Positions 19,274 to 29,572 of a DNA stretch of 64,000 nucleotides are shown in pieces. Numbering within the stretch: the stretch's first letter is position 1; every line of letters starts with the position of its first letter. A model generated the notes under the pieces. The model saw nothing but the letters and a program-made list of their open reading frames with translations, did not search any database and was not told the DNA's origin. The translations under genes were made by a program, and so were the position numbers. The DNA comes from Sugiyamaella lignohabitans (taxonomy: Eukaryota > Ascomycota > Dipodascomycetes > Dipodascales > Trichomonascaceae): positions 1,798,001 to 1,862,000 of the forward strand of contig NC_031671.1 in assembly GCF_001640025.1 (NCBI RefSeq), given 5' to 3'.

Positions 19274-19839
19274 AAGTAATAGTATGAGTTGAGTACAAGT
19301 ATTAGCACAAATAGTAGTATGATCGGAACTCATCTCATAAACTCACTTCCAGCCGTTGGATATCCGTTAATTAATGTTTGTCCCCCTCCCCCCGCATGCC
19401 CCACTACCAGACCTACCAAAAGTACTACACACCGTTTTTCCCCCCTCCCCCCGCTTATGTTCTACTCTATTGTACCTACACTACTGTCTGATTACCCCAC
19501 CATCAGCCCACTGCAAAGCAGATGTTTCCATGCATTCCAGCTTCAGTTCTACAACGCTGGATCATGCATCCTTTTCTCCGAATACCATGGTTCTCCACAT
19601 TCTCAAATCAAGGTCACGGCCTTAGCTTTTTGACAAGGTCTCAGATTATTCGTCGAAACCAGTGGTCAATCGACAATCGCGTCGCATTGTCGCATTTCTG
19701 TCGTACCGTTGCCTTGCTCATACTCGCCTTATCCTTAGTGTTACACGCATACACACAATCGATTTCCTAGTTCGGAATATCTAAAGATCTTCACGCCACT
19801 AAGTATCGGCTATTGTATGTACGGTTTGAGTAGTAGATT

Positions 19840-20165
19840 CAAAGTAGACAGTAGCACTACTAATTCTACCGGCTGATAGTACTATGCTGGAAGTAGGGTA
19901 GATCTGTAGACTAGTAAAACTAGTAGTAGAAGTAGTAGTAGTGGAACTATAGTACTAGTAATACTAGTGGTAGAAGTAGGGGTAGAATTGGTAGTGATAG
20001 TAGTAATAGTAATAGTAGTGGTAGTAACGCTGAAAATAGTAGTAACGATGATAATTCTAATAGTAATAGTACTAAAGTAGTGATAGTAACGGTACTAATA
20101 ATAATGATAAGAATAGTAATGGTAGTAATGGTAGTACGTATAATGGTAGTGACAGTAATTTTATT
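19840..20165. repeat. Degenerate TAG/GTA/AAT trinucleotide tract
   Basis: About 320 bp consist almost wholly of TAG, TAA, GTA and GAT triplets with frequent drift. It looks like an old expanded microsatellite. The abundant TAG/TAA triplets exclude coding in those frames. Confidence 0.75.
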
Positions 20166-20203
20166 AACTAGCTGTAGCTAGTATATACTATTACCATTAC
20201 TAT

Positions 20204-20240
20204 AGATTAAAGATTACAGATTACAGATTACAGATTATAG
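20204..20240. repeat. 7-bp tandem repeat (AGATTAC)
   Basis: AGATTAC/AGATTAA units are repeated five times. It is too short and isolated to be called telomeric. Confidence 0.75.
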
Positions 20241-21857
20241 AAATGAATCCTACCCATTCGGTTGAGTGAGATCATAGACTTAGAGATTAAACAGGGCAGT
20301 CATATCTCTATGAGCTATTTTTATTATTGTTTTTTTCTGGTCAATGCAGTTGCAGAAGAGATTCGCAATCCCATTATCATCATCATCCAACCTATCCAGG
20401 CCAGTTTTCCCCTTTGTTTAATAAATTAGATATCGAAAGTTTTGAAATAACCAAACTGTGTAATTTAGCAGTTTGTTGCTACTACAATTCGCAAATACTT
20501 TGGGGTTGTAGTAAATATACACTTCCCCACACACGTAAAAACCTTGATTTTTCCCCACAGATCATTACTCAATGTTCATGTTAATACGTCAGACTGTGAC
20601 CATATCTGGGTATCAATTTCCGCTAACGGTTATGTCTACCAGTCGCTAGGATATGCCCAGAGTCTACCGCCGCAAAGCCCGCTTGGCTTATTGTCTTTAG
20701 CCAGTCCATATCTGTAACCATTCCGTTACCCCTTTCATTTTTCCCGTTTCTGCCCCCCCTCCCCCTGAGAATCAAGCCCATTTGACAAGGGTAGGGGTAT
20801 AGCACCACCATAAAGGAGCCAGAAAACTGTAACGCTGCCTGCAGTCAACTGCAGTTAACTGCATCCAAAAACCCCACCAAACCCACTAAAACAGGAGATG
20901 GCTCCGAGTAGGATGTGATGCTACTGCTACACTACGACACTACATATCAGCCACAGGAAAAATAAATTCCAAAAAAAAGATACCCCTCGTACATACATAC
21001 AGATCACTCAGATACAGCCAATCTTAGTATTTTGACAGACGATAATTGGTCTGGGGGTCGCGGTCACCGATAAATACATTAATCCTTTTTGTATATATAT
21101 GGAGACGACTCCAGGTTTTGGATCAAGAAAATTTTTTAAAATACAAACAAATCAGTTGAGGAAAAACAATAATTAATCAACTTGGTAAGTAACAAGCAAG
21201 AAAAATATCGCATTGATCCACGGCACTCGCCTAAAAATAATCTTTGGCTGAGTGGTTCTAGTGGTTGTAATTCACAAGATCAGAGGCTTTAAAGGGATAC
21301 TGAAGACAGTTTGATTTTTTATTGTTGAATTGTTATATGACCTGTTGGGAATATTATGGGATCTGGTGAAATGCTGTGGAGTGAGTGATAAGGTTTGGAT
21401 ACGAGATACGGGATTGATAGCGAACCATACGATTAGATTAAGCTTTCTGATCCAGATGAATGTATAAAAAAAGTAGCAGGATTTTTGGTATCGAGTTGTC
21501 ATTTATCAGTTATCGAGATATCTAGTATTTAGAGTTCTCTCTATATGGCGATTACCTTTTTGACTGGGAAATTTATATGGGAGGAGAGATTTGGATCTAA
21601 TATTAGATCTGAATTTAGATCAGGATGTGAAAATCCAGATCGCGGTCAGAATAATTTGTAGCTGATCTGACTGGTTTTAATGAGCTCTGTAATCTGGACT
21701 TTATGTCCAGGGAGTCTGATCTCAGGTGTCTATCGCAAATGCCGCGACCTCATCCTCATAAAATCCATTTCTCCACAATCCATACTCACACATTTCATTC
21801 CAACCAGACCACAGTCATCCCACTCAACTCCCAGAATCCCCATCAAACCCCCTCGTC

Positions 21858-21910
21858 GCTCGCGAAGCGAGCACAACGGGGTCTGGGGCAGCGCCCCAGC
21901 CGCCGGAGGC
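21858..21910 (+). repeat. GC-rich palindrome, single unit
   Basis: A perfect GCTCGCGAAGCGAGC tail with CAACGGGGTCTGGGG and a CCGGAGGC end. It lies 58 bp upstream of the UNC93-like start, an unusual promoter position for the family. Confidence 0.88.
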
Positions 21911-21968
21911 ACAACCTGTCAGGACCCAGAACCCAGAACCCAGAAGCGAGTAACTAACACGAACAGAA

Positions 21969-23513
21969 ATGTCTAGCCCCACCGACCTCAGCAACTCCCC
22001 TCCCGTGGAGAAAGTGTCGACTGACGATGAGAAGGCCGTTGCCTACGACTCGGCTTACGCTGTCGAGGAGAAGAGATGGTACAACACCGGTTTGAAGGTG
22101 TTTGGCTACCAATTCCCTGCCTATAATCAGGGATACGTCCAAATGATCATGGTTTCGTTTGTATGTTTCCTGTGTCCTGGTATGTACAATGCTCTGTCTG
22201 GTCTTGGAGGAGGTGGTTTGCCTGCTCAATTCATCAAAACTGCTGATGACTCCAACAGTGCTTTGAACGCTACTTTTGCTGGTCTTGGTTTCTTCTCGGG
22301 TACTATTATCAACCGTATTGGTGTTAAGTGGGCCATCTCTATTGGTGGAGCCGGTTATGCCATTTATTCTGGATCTTATTTGTGTTTCAACCATACTGAA
22401 AACAAGGGTTTTGTCATTGCTGCTGGTGCCATTCTTGGTATGTGTGCTGCCATGTTATGGGCTTCTCAGGGTATTGTCATCATGGCCTACTCTACTGAAG
22501 AGCAAAAGGGTAGATTTGTGGCTATTTTCTGGGCCATTTTCAACGTCGGTGCTGTCATTGGTTCTCTTGTTCCTTTGATCCAAACTGCCGGTTCTGATCA
22601 ATCTACTGCTGTTTCCGATGGTACTTATGCCGGATTCTTGGCTCTCATGGTTGTAGGTGCTCTTCTTGCTCTTTTGTTGATGCCTACTTCCAAGGTCGTC
22701 AAGTCTGATGGTACCAAGGTCATTATTAAGGAGAACCCTACTTGGTGGTCTGAGATCAAGGGTCTTTTCTTGGTTCTCAAGGTCGACCCTCATATCATTT
22801 TGTTGTTCCCTCTTTTCTTCACCTCCAACTGGTTCTATACCTATCAATTCAACGCTGTGAACGCTGCCAGATTCAACATCCGTACTAGAGCTTTGAACGA
22901 GCTTCTTTACTGGGCCTCTCAAATTATCGGAGCTCTTACCTGGGGTTTGTTACTCGATGTCAAGTTTGCTGCTCGTAGCGTCCGTGCCAGATACTACCAC
23001 GGAGCTCTTTTCGTGCTCACTATGGCTATCTGGGGAGGTGGTTATGCATTCGAGAAGACCTACACCCGTGAGACTGCTGTTGAGATGGCTTTGCTCGACT
23101 GGTCCGACGGCAGAGCTTACGTTGGCCCCATGTTCTTATACATGTTCTACGGAATGTACGATGCTATCTGGCAAACCTACGCCTACTGGCTCATGGGATC
23201 TCTTTCCAACTCCTCCAGAAAGCTTGCCTTGTACGCTGGTTTCTACAAGGGTCTTCAATCTGCTGGTGGTGCTGTTATGTGGAGACTCGACTCCAACGGA
23301 CTTTCCTACCTCGCCGAGTTTGCCTCTTCCTGGGGTCTTTTGCTGGGTTCTCTCCTCATTGCTTTCCCTGTCGTTTGGTTCAAGGTTCTTGACCACGCCG
23401 ACCTCGAGTCCGACGGTATTTTCACCGACGGTCTCCACGCCGAGGAGGTCGAGGCCAAGTTCGGTGCCCATCACGACGAGGTCATCGCCCACCACGACGA
23501 GACTGCCAACTAA
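21969..23513 (+). CDS. UNC93-like major facilitator membrane protein
   Basis: The 514-residue protein has a hydrophilic N-terminus of about 50 residues and then 11-12 hydrophobic segments. The first helix region, FVCFLCPGMYNALSGLGGGG, is typical of the fungal UNC93/DUF895 branch of the major facilitator superfamily. LGFFSGTIINRIGVKW and the TM4-5 stretch ending AIFNVGAVIGSLVPL support it. The loop before the final helices contains the conserved GMYDAIWQTYAYWLMG. The C-terminus is a His/Glu-rich cytosolic tail. The substrate is unknown. The gene is read away from the gene-poor island, and its codon use is biased towards common yeast codons, suggesting good expression. Confidence 0.85.
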   Translation: MSSPTDLSNSPPVEKVSTDDEKAVAYDSAYAVEEKRWYNTGLKVFGYQFPAYNQGYVQMIMVSFVCFLCPGMYNALSGLGGGGLPAQFIKTADDSNSALNATFAGLGFFSGTIINRIGVKWAISIGGAGYAIYSGSYLCFNHTENKGFVIAAGAILGMCAAMLWASQGIVIMAYSTEEQKGRFVAIFWAIFNVGAVIGSLVPLIQTAGSDQSTAVSDGTYAGFLALMVVGALLALLLMPTSKVVKSDGTKVIIKENPTWWSEIKGLFLVLKVDPHIILLFPLFFTSNWFYTYQFNAVNAARFNIRTRALNELLYWASQIIGALTWGLLLDVKFAARSVRARYYHGALFVLTMAIWGGGYAFEKTYTRETAVEMALLDWSDGRAYVGPMFLYMFYGMYDAIWQTYAYWLMGSLSNSSRKLALYAGFYKGLQSAGGAVMWRLDSNGLSYLAEFASSWGLLLGSLLIAFPVVWFKVLDHADLESDGIFTDGLHAEEVEAKFGAHHDEVIAHHDETAN

Positions 23514-23607
23514 GCATTCGTCTCACCGACGTCCTCCTCTCCCTTATGACTCGTTTTTTGTTTACATAAACTAATGAATAATCTCTTCAACTTCTCTCTC
23601 CGAGTCT

Positions 23608-23757
23608 GCCTCCGGCGGCTGGGGCTTCGCCCCAGACCCCGTGGCTCCTGCTTCGCAGGAGTTTTTTGGGGGTTGCTGAGCTGCTGGGACACTCGCCCGA
23701 CTCGAGCGAAGCGAGAGGAGCCGTGGGGTCTGGGGCGAAGCCCCAGCCGCCAGAGGC
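23608..23757. repeat. GC-rich palindrome, paired units (cores outside)
   Basis: The left unit has a CTCCTGCTTCGCAGGAG tail and the right a CTCGAGCGAAGCGAG tail. The central hairpin is GGGGCGAAGCCCC in both arms, a private variant that itself contains GCGAAGC. It starts about 95 bp past the UNC93-like stop. Confidence 0.9.
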
Positions 23758-23832
23758 AAGCGTCCCCCGGTCCCGAACGGCTTCCTCGGAGAAATCCACC
23801 CCCTTTTTATCCGGCAGGCCCCCTGCAGCGCG

Positions 23833-23864
23833 GTTTGGGGGTGCCAGATGCGCCACCCCCAAAC
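23833..23864. repeat. Hairpin, 11-bp perfect stem
   Basis: GTTTGGGGGTG pairs with CACCCCCAAAC across a 10-nt loop. It lies between the palindrome above and the CYC1 promoter and does not belong to the palindrome family. Confidence 0.65.
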
Positions 23865-23957
23865 TGGTCAGGGCGGGTTTTCCCGATAGGCCGGTGCAGG
23901 GTGCGCCGCACCGTAATCACCCGGCAGATGGGGCACCTTTTACTATGGGTGAAATTT

Positions 23958-23964
23958 TATTGGC
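23958..23964 (-). promoter_or_regulatory. CCAAT box (HAP-type) of cytochrome c
   Basis: TATTGGC, an inverted CCAAT, lies about 30 bp upstream of the TATA box. Yeast cytochrome c genes are known targets of the CCAAT-binding HAP complex; binding here is inferred. Confidence 0.5.
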
Positions 23965-23989
23965 CCATAGAGCTTAGGTCTGGGTGTGA

Positions 23990-23997
23990 TATAAAAG
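23990..23997 (+). promoter_or_regulatory. TATA box of cytochrome c
   Basis: TATAAAAG lies 113 bp upstream of the CYC1 ATG, in the usual yeast window, just after the CCAAT box. Confidence 0.6.
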
Positions 23998-24109
23998 TGG
24001 CATGCAGGTTAATTTTTCAGATACATATTTAATTTTCTCGCTCGTTCCTCGTCTTCATTCTTCTTTCTGACTACTTGACGTCTCAAGAAAATTATATCAA
24101 TTAATAACA

Positions 24110-24710
24110 ATGGGTTACGAGAAAGGTATGTATTTGTGTTGGGCTTTCCGCCGAGTACTCGAGATAATTTGGCTTGCTATTTATTCTGTGTTTTTATTCA
24201 GTTTGTGTGTTGTTGTTAGTATTCCGGTTTTTTGCCGCGTTTATGTCCCATGGGACGAGGACAACACTCAACTTTCTTGGATGATGGCTAGGGAGTAATG
24301 ATAGCGATTATATTATCTCTGTGCTGTGGTTTATTTGTTTTGTTTGATTGCCACAGTGGTGGTTTGGCGATCTCGCGACTCGTACTAACATGGTAACAGG
24401 AAACGCTGCTAAGGGTGCTACCCTCTTCAAGACTAGATGTCTTCAATGCCACACCGTTGAGAAGGGTGGTCCTCACAAGGTCGGACCTAACCTTCACGGT
24501 CTTTTCGGTCGTACTTCCGGTACCACCGACGGCTTCACCTTCACTGACGCCAACAAGAAGAAGGGTGTCGTTTGGGATGAGAACACTCTTTTCGACTACC
24601 TTGAGAACCCCAAGAAGTACATTCCTGGTACCAAGATGGCTTTCGGTGGTCTCAAGAAGGCCAAGGACAGAAACGACCTTATTACCCACCTTAAGGAGGC
24701 CACTGCTTAA
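24110..24710 (+). CDS. CYC1: Cytochrome c, two exons
   Basis: CDS is join(24110..24125, 24400..24710), 108 residues. Exon 1 codes only for MGYEK plus one base of a glycine codon. The 274-nt intron has GTATGT at its 5' end, TACTAAC at 24383-24389 and CAG at the 3' end. The protein has the haem-attachment motif CLQCH, the [14 protein letters not shown] block, and PGTKMAF with the axial methionine. It carries electrons from complex III to complex IV in the intermembrane space. The length and N-terminus fit fungal cytochrome c. A methionine earlier in the exon 2 frame is intronic. A CCAAT box and TATA box lie upstream. Confidence 0.96.
24126..24399 (+). other. Intron of CYC1
   Basis: GTATGT...TACTAAC...CAG, with 10 nt between branch motif and 3' splice site. 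It interrupts the coding sequence after 16 nt. Confidence 0.93.
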
Positions 24711-24989
24711 GCTGGTTTTGTAGGGATTGTAAATAGCAACTAATATTAATATTTTTTTAACTTTATTTTCTTTCCTGACTTGACTGGGTGCCTCGACTGG
24801 CTGTCTGCAAGGGTCGGTGTTTGCTGTTTTTGATTTTGCTCAAACTTTACTCGGTTGTTGCGTTACGACCCGGAATTACCGACATTGCGAGAGATATGGC
24901 TGTTCTGACGAGTTCTGACGAGTTCTCCCTCTGGCCAATTACCGCGAACTAAATACTAATATTGTCTCACTACAACAAATATTAAACGA

Positions 24990-25420
24990 AAATTTTATTA
25001 ATGGAAGGAGAGGGGATATATACAATTGGCTTCTACCGACTGTGAAAATAGGATCTTTGTTAAGCTGACAGACGTTAGCACATTCTCCTCTAGCAGACCC
25101 TGCATAGTCACCCGTCAACGGTGTCTTTGTAGTTCGAGCACCAGTCACCCTTGAAACAATTTCAAAGAACTCTTCGAAGATATCCTCAGAAGTTACCTGC
25201 CAAAATTAAAAACCAAAAATAAATAAATAAAATTCGTTAACTGCGGGACAGCTTGAACAAAAGTCAGCGAAACTCCTCTTCACACTTAAAAAGATCGACA
25301 TTCCCCTCCACCAGCCACATCCCTGCACCCCTGAAATTGCCCTGTTCATCAAATTGTGGCGCAATCGGGACCGGTAACCTGTCAACCTCCACAGGGTCGG
25401 AGCACAATTACGTTACCACT
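24990..25420 (-). pseudogene. Unidentified coding-like stretches, possibly a decayed or multi-exon gene
   Basis: Two minus-strand stretches read like real protein. One (about 25380-25260) contains RLPVPIAPQFDEQGNFRGAG and ends KCEEEFR before a stop. The other (about 25200-25025), after a possible 3' splice site TTTGGCAG, contains SEDIFEEFFEIVSRVTGART and ends in AT-rich non-coding-like sequence. No good 5' splice site joins them and no start codon fits. I do not recognise the family. It may be a broken gene or a spliced gene I cannot resolve. Confidence 0.35.
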
Positions 25421-25515
25421 TGCGTGAAAATCCTAATTGATTTTGGCTTCCTTATATTACACCATTATTAATCATTAGATAATATCCCCGTCTTGGATGG
25501 CGGGGAGGCCGTCCT

Positions 25516-25574
25516 GCCTCCGGCGGCTGGGGCTCCGCCCCAGACCCCGCTGCTCCTCTCGCTTCGCTCGAATC
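25516..25574 (-). repeat. GC-rich palindrome, single unit
   Basis: A complete unit from GCCTCCGGCGG to a CTCTCGCTTCGCTCGAATCG tail. It lies upstream of the minus-strand relic. Confidence 0.88.
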
Positions 25575-25888
25575 GTGCTAAGGGGTTCCAGTGCACGCGG
25601 GGGACGCTGCTAGGAGCATTGCTTTACAGGGGATATTGCTTTTGGAGACGAGTTTTTCTCGGGACTGGCAGTTATGAACGACATCAACCAGAACGCAACG
25701 ACCGTTGAGTTTTGTCGCTGCCACTGGTTTAAGAGGCACAACTGCTGGCAGAGTTAAGTGTTTGGACATAAAATCTCCGACAACTCCAATGGACTCGCTT
25801 CACTGGAGAGCTCCGGCGACCCACACAGACCGCAAACCCCAACTCGAGCCACTTAACCACACGCCAGCTCCCCACCCAGCGTCCAAAC

Positions 25889-25940
25889 GCTCGCGAAGCG
25901 AGCACAACGGGATCTGGGGCAGCGCGCCAGCCGCCGGAGG
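25889..25940 (+). repeat. GC-rich palindrome, single unit
   Basis: A perfect GCTCGCGAAGCGAGC tail with a slightly decayed core (GATCTGGGGCAGCGCGCCAG). Confidence 0.82.
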
Positions 25941-26145
25941 GAATCAGACCACCCCCAAACACTAGCCCCCAACCAAGTGTGGGGGCTTATCAGACAGGCC
26001 TTATCTCATGCACGGCGGTGTAACGGCGGTTCACCATGCATGTTCGTATGGCAGAAAGATGGGACTGTCAGTTTGATCTTGGGATGGAACGGTAGACTTT
26101 AAACATAGGGTGTTCAGTTTTTTGCCAGGCCTGGTATATATTGGG

Positions 26146-29100
26146 ATGGAAGCGCCAGATTCCCAGGAACTGAAGCCGATACGGCGCAAGAAAAAAAGCA
26201 ATAGAGAACATATCTCAGGGGGACTGTTTCCTCCGGCTTCTTCTGGCATTACTACTCGTACCGCCAATCATGTCGGGAGTGGAGCTGAGTCAAATAATGG
26301 TGCCAGTGGAGCAAAGAGTGAAATTCATGGCCGAGCAGGGTCCAGTAGTGAAGCTGTGGCTTTGAAGATATCTGATTCTAGTTCGACTGATATTGGCATG
26401 GGACTTTTCCCAACCACTCGTCTAAGTAGGATTAGTCCTAGTAATCCTGATAAAGGGGTTTCTGAAGAAATAGGGGTCGAGGTTGCTGATACAAGTATAG
26501 CCAGTAGCATGTCAAGGATGACTACGAGGTCGACAAATGGTGTTGAGGGTGCAGGAGTGTTGGTTGAACCGGATTCGTCATATTCTTACGAACAGGAAGA
26601 CTCGATATCACCGCTATTCCCCAAGATCAGTTATCCATCAGAAGCCAGTATTCAAAGAACAAGATCATATACAAATGCATCGAATGTGGAAGACTTTTCT
26701 TCTTGGCTGAGACAGGAACAGTCTCGAGAAGATACCAGGAGACGAGCATCATCGTCAGCAACTGGCGCTGGAACGAGCGTGTCGAAAACACCGTCCATGA
26801 GTGATCAGTCGTCACATGTACTCGAACTCGTTGATGATGCTGCTAGTAGCATTTGTATTGATGAAGAGGACGATGGCACAGAAATGAGAAAAGCCATTAT
26901 TGAAGTGCTGAGGGGCCAGCAGCAACGGAAAACGAATCTAGTTGATGACGAGGCACCACCAGAACCACTGTCGGACTTCGACGAGTATACGCAACGAATA
27001 GCTAGAGAACTGGTTGTGCGAGAAAAAGTTGAAAGACGAATGATGCGCAGAGTTAAAGATAGTAGGAAATATGGCAACTATTTTTCAAATGCCAATGATA
27101 CTGGCACCTATTATGCGCCATCACATCACTATGACAATTTCAATGGTCGTAGACAAAACATTATTTATAATAACCAGCTCAACGAGCTGAACACTCCATA
27201 CACATACGAAGAGAGACAGAGAAGACGAGAAAGAGGACTCCGGCCGCAAGAAGATGATATGGTCATTGAAGAAATGCCTGACGAGGTATCAATGATAACG
27301 CTTGATATTGACGAGCTTGAAAGTGACGATCTGTCGTTAACCGATTACGGAAAACGTGATGATGATGTCACACAAAAACCACGACTGCGACGAAAGCTGC
27401 TATCACGCCATGTACAGTTATTATCTCTCGGAGGAACACTTGGAGTGGGTGCATTTTTCAATTCGAGTCAGACATTCTTCCAGTCAGGTCCATTTGGCAC
27501 GTTGCTCGGATATGTAATCAGCGGGCTCATGGTATTAAGTGCGATGCTGAGTTTGGGGGAAATGGTCGCTCTATTACCGAGTGACCGTGGTATTTCATCA
27601 TTTCCTGCGAGGTTTGTAGATGCCTCATTTGGATTCGCATTGGGAATTTGCTACTGGTTCTCATGTGTTATGGCATTGCCGTCTGAGGTGACAGCAGCAT
27701 CGATGCTGATATCGAATTATCCCATGCTCAACCCTGAAAACGATAACAGCATCGTGGTATGGATCACTTTTTTTCTCATTCTGGTTCTGCTGGTGAATAT
27801 GTTTGATGTGGGCATGCTTGGAGAACTTCAGAGCATCGCTAGTCTAGCGATTTTCTGCTGTATTATTCTGCTGATGCTGTTTCTTGCACTGGCGAATAAC
27901 GGTAAAGTTGGTCCGTATCACGAACGACTGGGGTTTCGGTACTGGGATTATTCGAAATCCAATTTCACTACTCACCAGGTGTACGGACTGTTTCGTCCAA
28001 ACTATGCTCTTGGTGTCACTGTTGATACTACGAGCCAGGTGACTGTCATATCCAGTATCGGGGGTAACATTGGCCGGTTCTTACAAGTATGGTCTGCTAT
28101 TGTGGAATCGGCTTTTTCTTATATCGGCACTGAGTTGGTATTCACGACTGCTGCCGAGGTTCGAAACCCTCGAAAGTCGATTCCTGCTGCTACCAAGAAA
28201 ATCTTTTGGAGAATCCTTATATGTTTCTGTCTAGGTATTTTCATGGTTAGCATCAATGTATACGCAGGAGATCCACGACTCATGAAGCTGGGTCCATTTG
28301 TGTTTAAATTAGATGAAGTCGATGGCGGCACAACTAGCACTGAAAACGCTATAAAACGAGTGGACATTTCCAATATTACGAACTTTGTTCTTGGAAGAGC
28401 TGTAGCAGCAGGTGTAAGCGGGTTCAAAGTACCCAATGCAGGTGAGAACGATATCACGGCATCACCGCCAAACACCCTACAAAGATGTCACACGACGTTC
28501 TGGTCATGGTCAGGGTTCAGCGGATCAAGTAGCAGTCCGTGGATTATAGCGTTGCAAGGAATAGGATCATGCTCTATAGCAGCTAGCACTAATGCTTTAT
28601 TCATTGTATGTGCTCTGTCGTCTTGCGTGTCGCATTTATATGCTGCCAGTCGTACATTATACGGACTGGCACTTCAGATCCAAAACGAGTACTGGATCTG
28701 GGGTCTATTTAGACGATGTTCCAACGCTGGCGTGCCATATGTGGCGGTTCTTTGCTCGTTTGTATTTGCATTATTGGCTTATATGACGAGTAATGCCACG
28801 ACTGCTAAAGCATTTGAATGGCTTGTCACGCTGTGTACGTCCGCTGGGCTTCTGGTATGGGCTGGATGTTGTCTGTCATTCATTCGGTTCGAACGAGCCC
28901 TGAAGCTGCGACCATCCATTGTGCAACGAGACGACGAAGGGTATCCATTCCGGTCACCATTCCAGCCATATACCGCGTATTTCGGGCTCGTCAGCAGTCT
29001 TATCTTAGTATTTTTCTTGGGATTGACGTTATTCCTGAAAGGTCAATGGAACACGGGTCGGTTTTTCGCGAGCTATTCAGCCATATTTGTGTTTATTGTG

Positions 29101-29307
29101 TGTTACACGTTGCACAAATTGCGATACAAGACGTCCCTGGTGCCCATTGGCCAAGTCGACCTCGACAGCGGACGAAAAGAAGTGGAGAACGTGGCGTGGG
29201 AAGAGGACCGCGTATACAGTCCGGGCCTTCGCGACTGGGCTCGCACGGGCTATGCCACAGCCAAATATTATATGGCCATGCTCAAAAAGAAGTCAGCACG
29301 AAACTGA
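26146..29307 (+). CDS. SSY1: Ssy1-like amino-acid sensor (SPS sensor) of the permease family
   Basis: The 1053-residue protein starts at ATG 26146. The first ~415 residues are hydrophilic, Ser- and charge-rich, and probably cytosolic. The rest is an amino-acid permease fold with about 12 helices, opening LSRHVQLLSLGGTLGVGAFF and containing ALPSEVTAASMLISNYP, AFSYIGTELVFTTAAEVRNP and NAGVPYVAVL. Among yeast permease-like proteins a very long N-terminal domain marks Ssy1, the plasma-membrane sensor that detects external amino acids and triggers Stp1/Stp2 processing with Ptr3 and Ssy5. Here the extension is longer than I recall for S. cerevisiae Ssy1. A transporter role cannot be excluded. It is convergent with ISY1, with a paired palindrome between. 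Confidence 0.78.
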   Translation: MEAPDSQELKPIRRKKKSNREHISGGLFPPASSGITTRTANHVGSGAESNNGASGAKSEIHGRAGSSSEAVALKISDSSSTDIGMGLFPTTRLSRISPSNPDKGVSEEIGVEVADTSIASSMSRMTTRSTNGVEGAGVLVEPDSSYSYEQEDSISPLFPKISYPSEASIQRTRSYTNASNVEDFSSWLRQEQSREDTRRRASSSATGAGTSVSKTPSMSDQSSHVLELVDDAASSICIDEEDDGTEMRKAIIEVLRGQQQRKTNLVDDEAPPEPLSDFDEYTQRIARELVVREKVERRMMRRVKDSRKYGNYFSNANDTGTYYAPSHHYDNFNGRRQNIIYNNQLNELNTPYTYEERQRRRERGLRPQEDDMVIEEMPDEVSMITLDIDELESDDLSLTDYGKRDDDVTQKPRLRRKLLSRHVQLLSLGGTLGVGAFFNSSQTFFQSGPFGTLLGYVISGLMVLSAMLSLGEMVALLPSDRGISSFPARFVDASFGFALGICYWFSCVMALPSEVTAASMLISNYPMLNPENDNSIVVWITFFLILVLLVNMFDVGMLGELQSIASLAIFCCIILLMLFLALANNGKVGPYHERLGFRYWDYSKSNFTTHQVYGLFRPNYALGVTVDTTSQVTVISSIGGNIGRFLQVWSAIVESAFSYIGTELVFTTAAEVRNPRKSIPAATKKIFWRILICFCLGIFMVSINVYAGDPRLMKLGPFVFKLDEVDGGTTSTENAIKRVDISNITNFVLGRAVAAGVSGFKVPNAGENDITASPPNTLQRCHTTFWSWSGFSGSSSSPWIIALQGIGSCSIAASTNALFIVCALSSCVSHLYAASRTLYGLALQIQNEYWIWGLFRRCSNAGVPYVAVLCSFVFALLAYMTSNATTAKAFEWLVTLCTSAGLLVWAGCCLSFIRFERALKLRPSIVQRDDEGYPFRSPFQPYTAYFGLVSSLILVFFLGLTLFLKGQWNTGRFFASYSAIFVFIVCYTLHKLRYKTSLVPIGQVDLDSGRKEVENVAWEEDRVYSPGLRDWARTGYATAKYYMAMLKKKSARN

Positions 29308-29418
29308 CCGACCGACTGACTGGCTCATCACGAACAAAATGCAATTTATGTACAAATCACGAATCTTACGACCGCAAACGAATAATAAATAAAATAACAA
29401 CTACCAGCCGGGCCCACT

Positions 29419-29556
29419 GCCTCCGGCGGCTGGGGCTCCGCCCCAGACCCTGGTTGCTCCTGCTTCGCAGGAGATGACAGGGACCGTCAACGAAACGAGT
29501 CGAGCGTAGCGCGAGGAGCAACCAGGGTCTGGGGCGGAGCCCCAGCCGCCGGAGGC
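29419..29556. repeat. GC-rich palindrome, paired units (cores outside)
   Basis: Left tail CTCCTGCTTCGCAGGAG, right tail CGAGCGTAGCGCGAG. Both arms carry GGTTGCTCC/GGAGCAACC and the AGACCCTGG variant. It lies between the convergent SSY1 and ISY1 stops, ending 17 bp from ISY1. Confidence 0.9.
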
Positions 29557-29572
29557 ACACCACCACCCACCC

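Larger units (their letters stand above)
13232..21968. other. 8.7-kb gene-poor island
   Basis: No frame here looks like an intact conserved gene. The island holds seven GC-rich palindrome loci and several simple repeats, listed separately. Its last kilobase is the upstream region of the UNC93-like gene. The minus strand at about 13870-14050 has coding-like peptides in two frames (MAYSYYVFQVRYPLGLLMR, and LDMYNDRAMRVEVFSSLYG), perhaps a decayed exon. A long intergenic stretch like this could be a centromere, an origin or a gene graveyard; the sequence alone does not decide. Confidence 0.6.
24711..26145. other. Intergenic: CYC1 3' flank to SSY1 start
   Basis: The 1.4 kb contain two single GC-rich palindromes and a coding-like relic on the minus strand (24990-25420), listed separately. 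The last 200 bp are the SSY1 upstream region. No intact gene is seen. Confidence 0.55.

Noticed and set aside
20204..20240. AGATTAC repeats as an internal telomere tract
   Set aside because: Only five short units, no TTAGGG-like core, and typical genes on both sides.
13232..21968. CRISPR array or bacterial mobile element
   Set aside because: Repeats are simple or palindromic, without regular spacers, and the window is eukaryotic.
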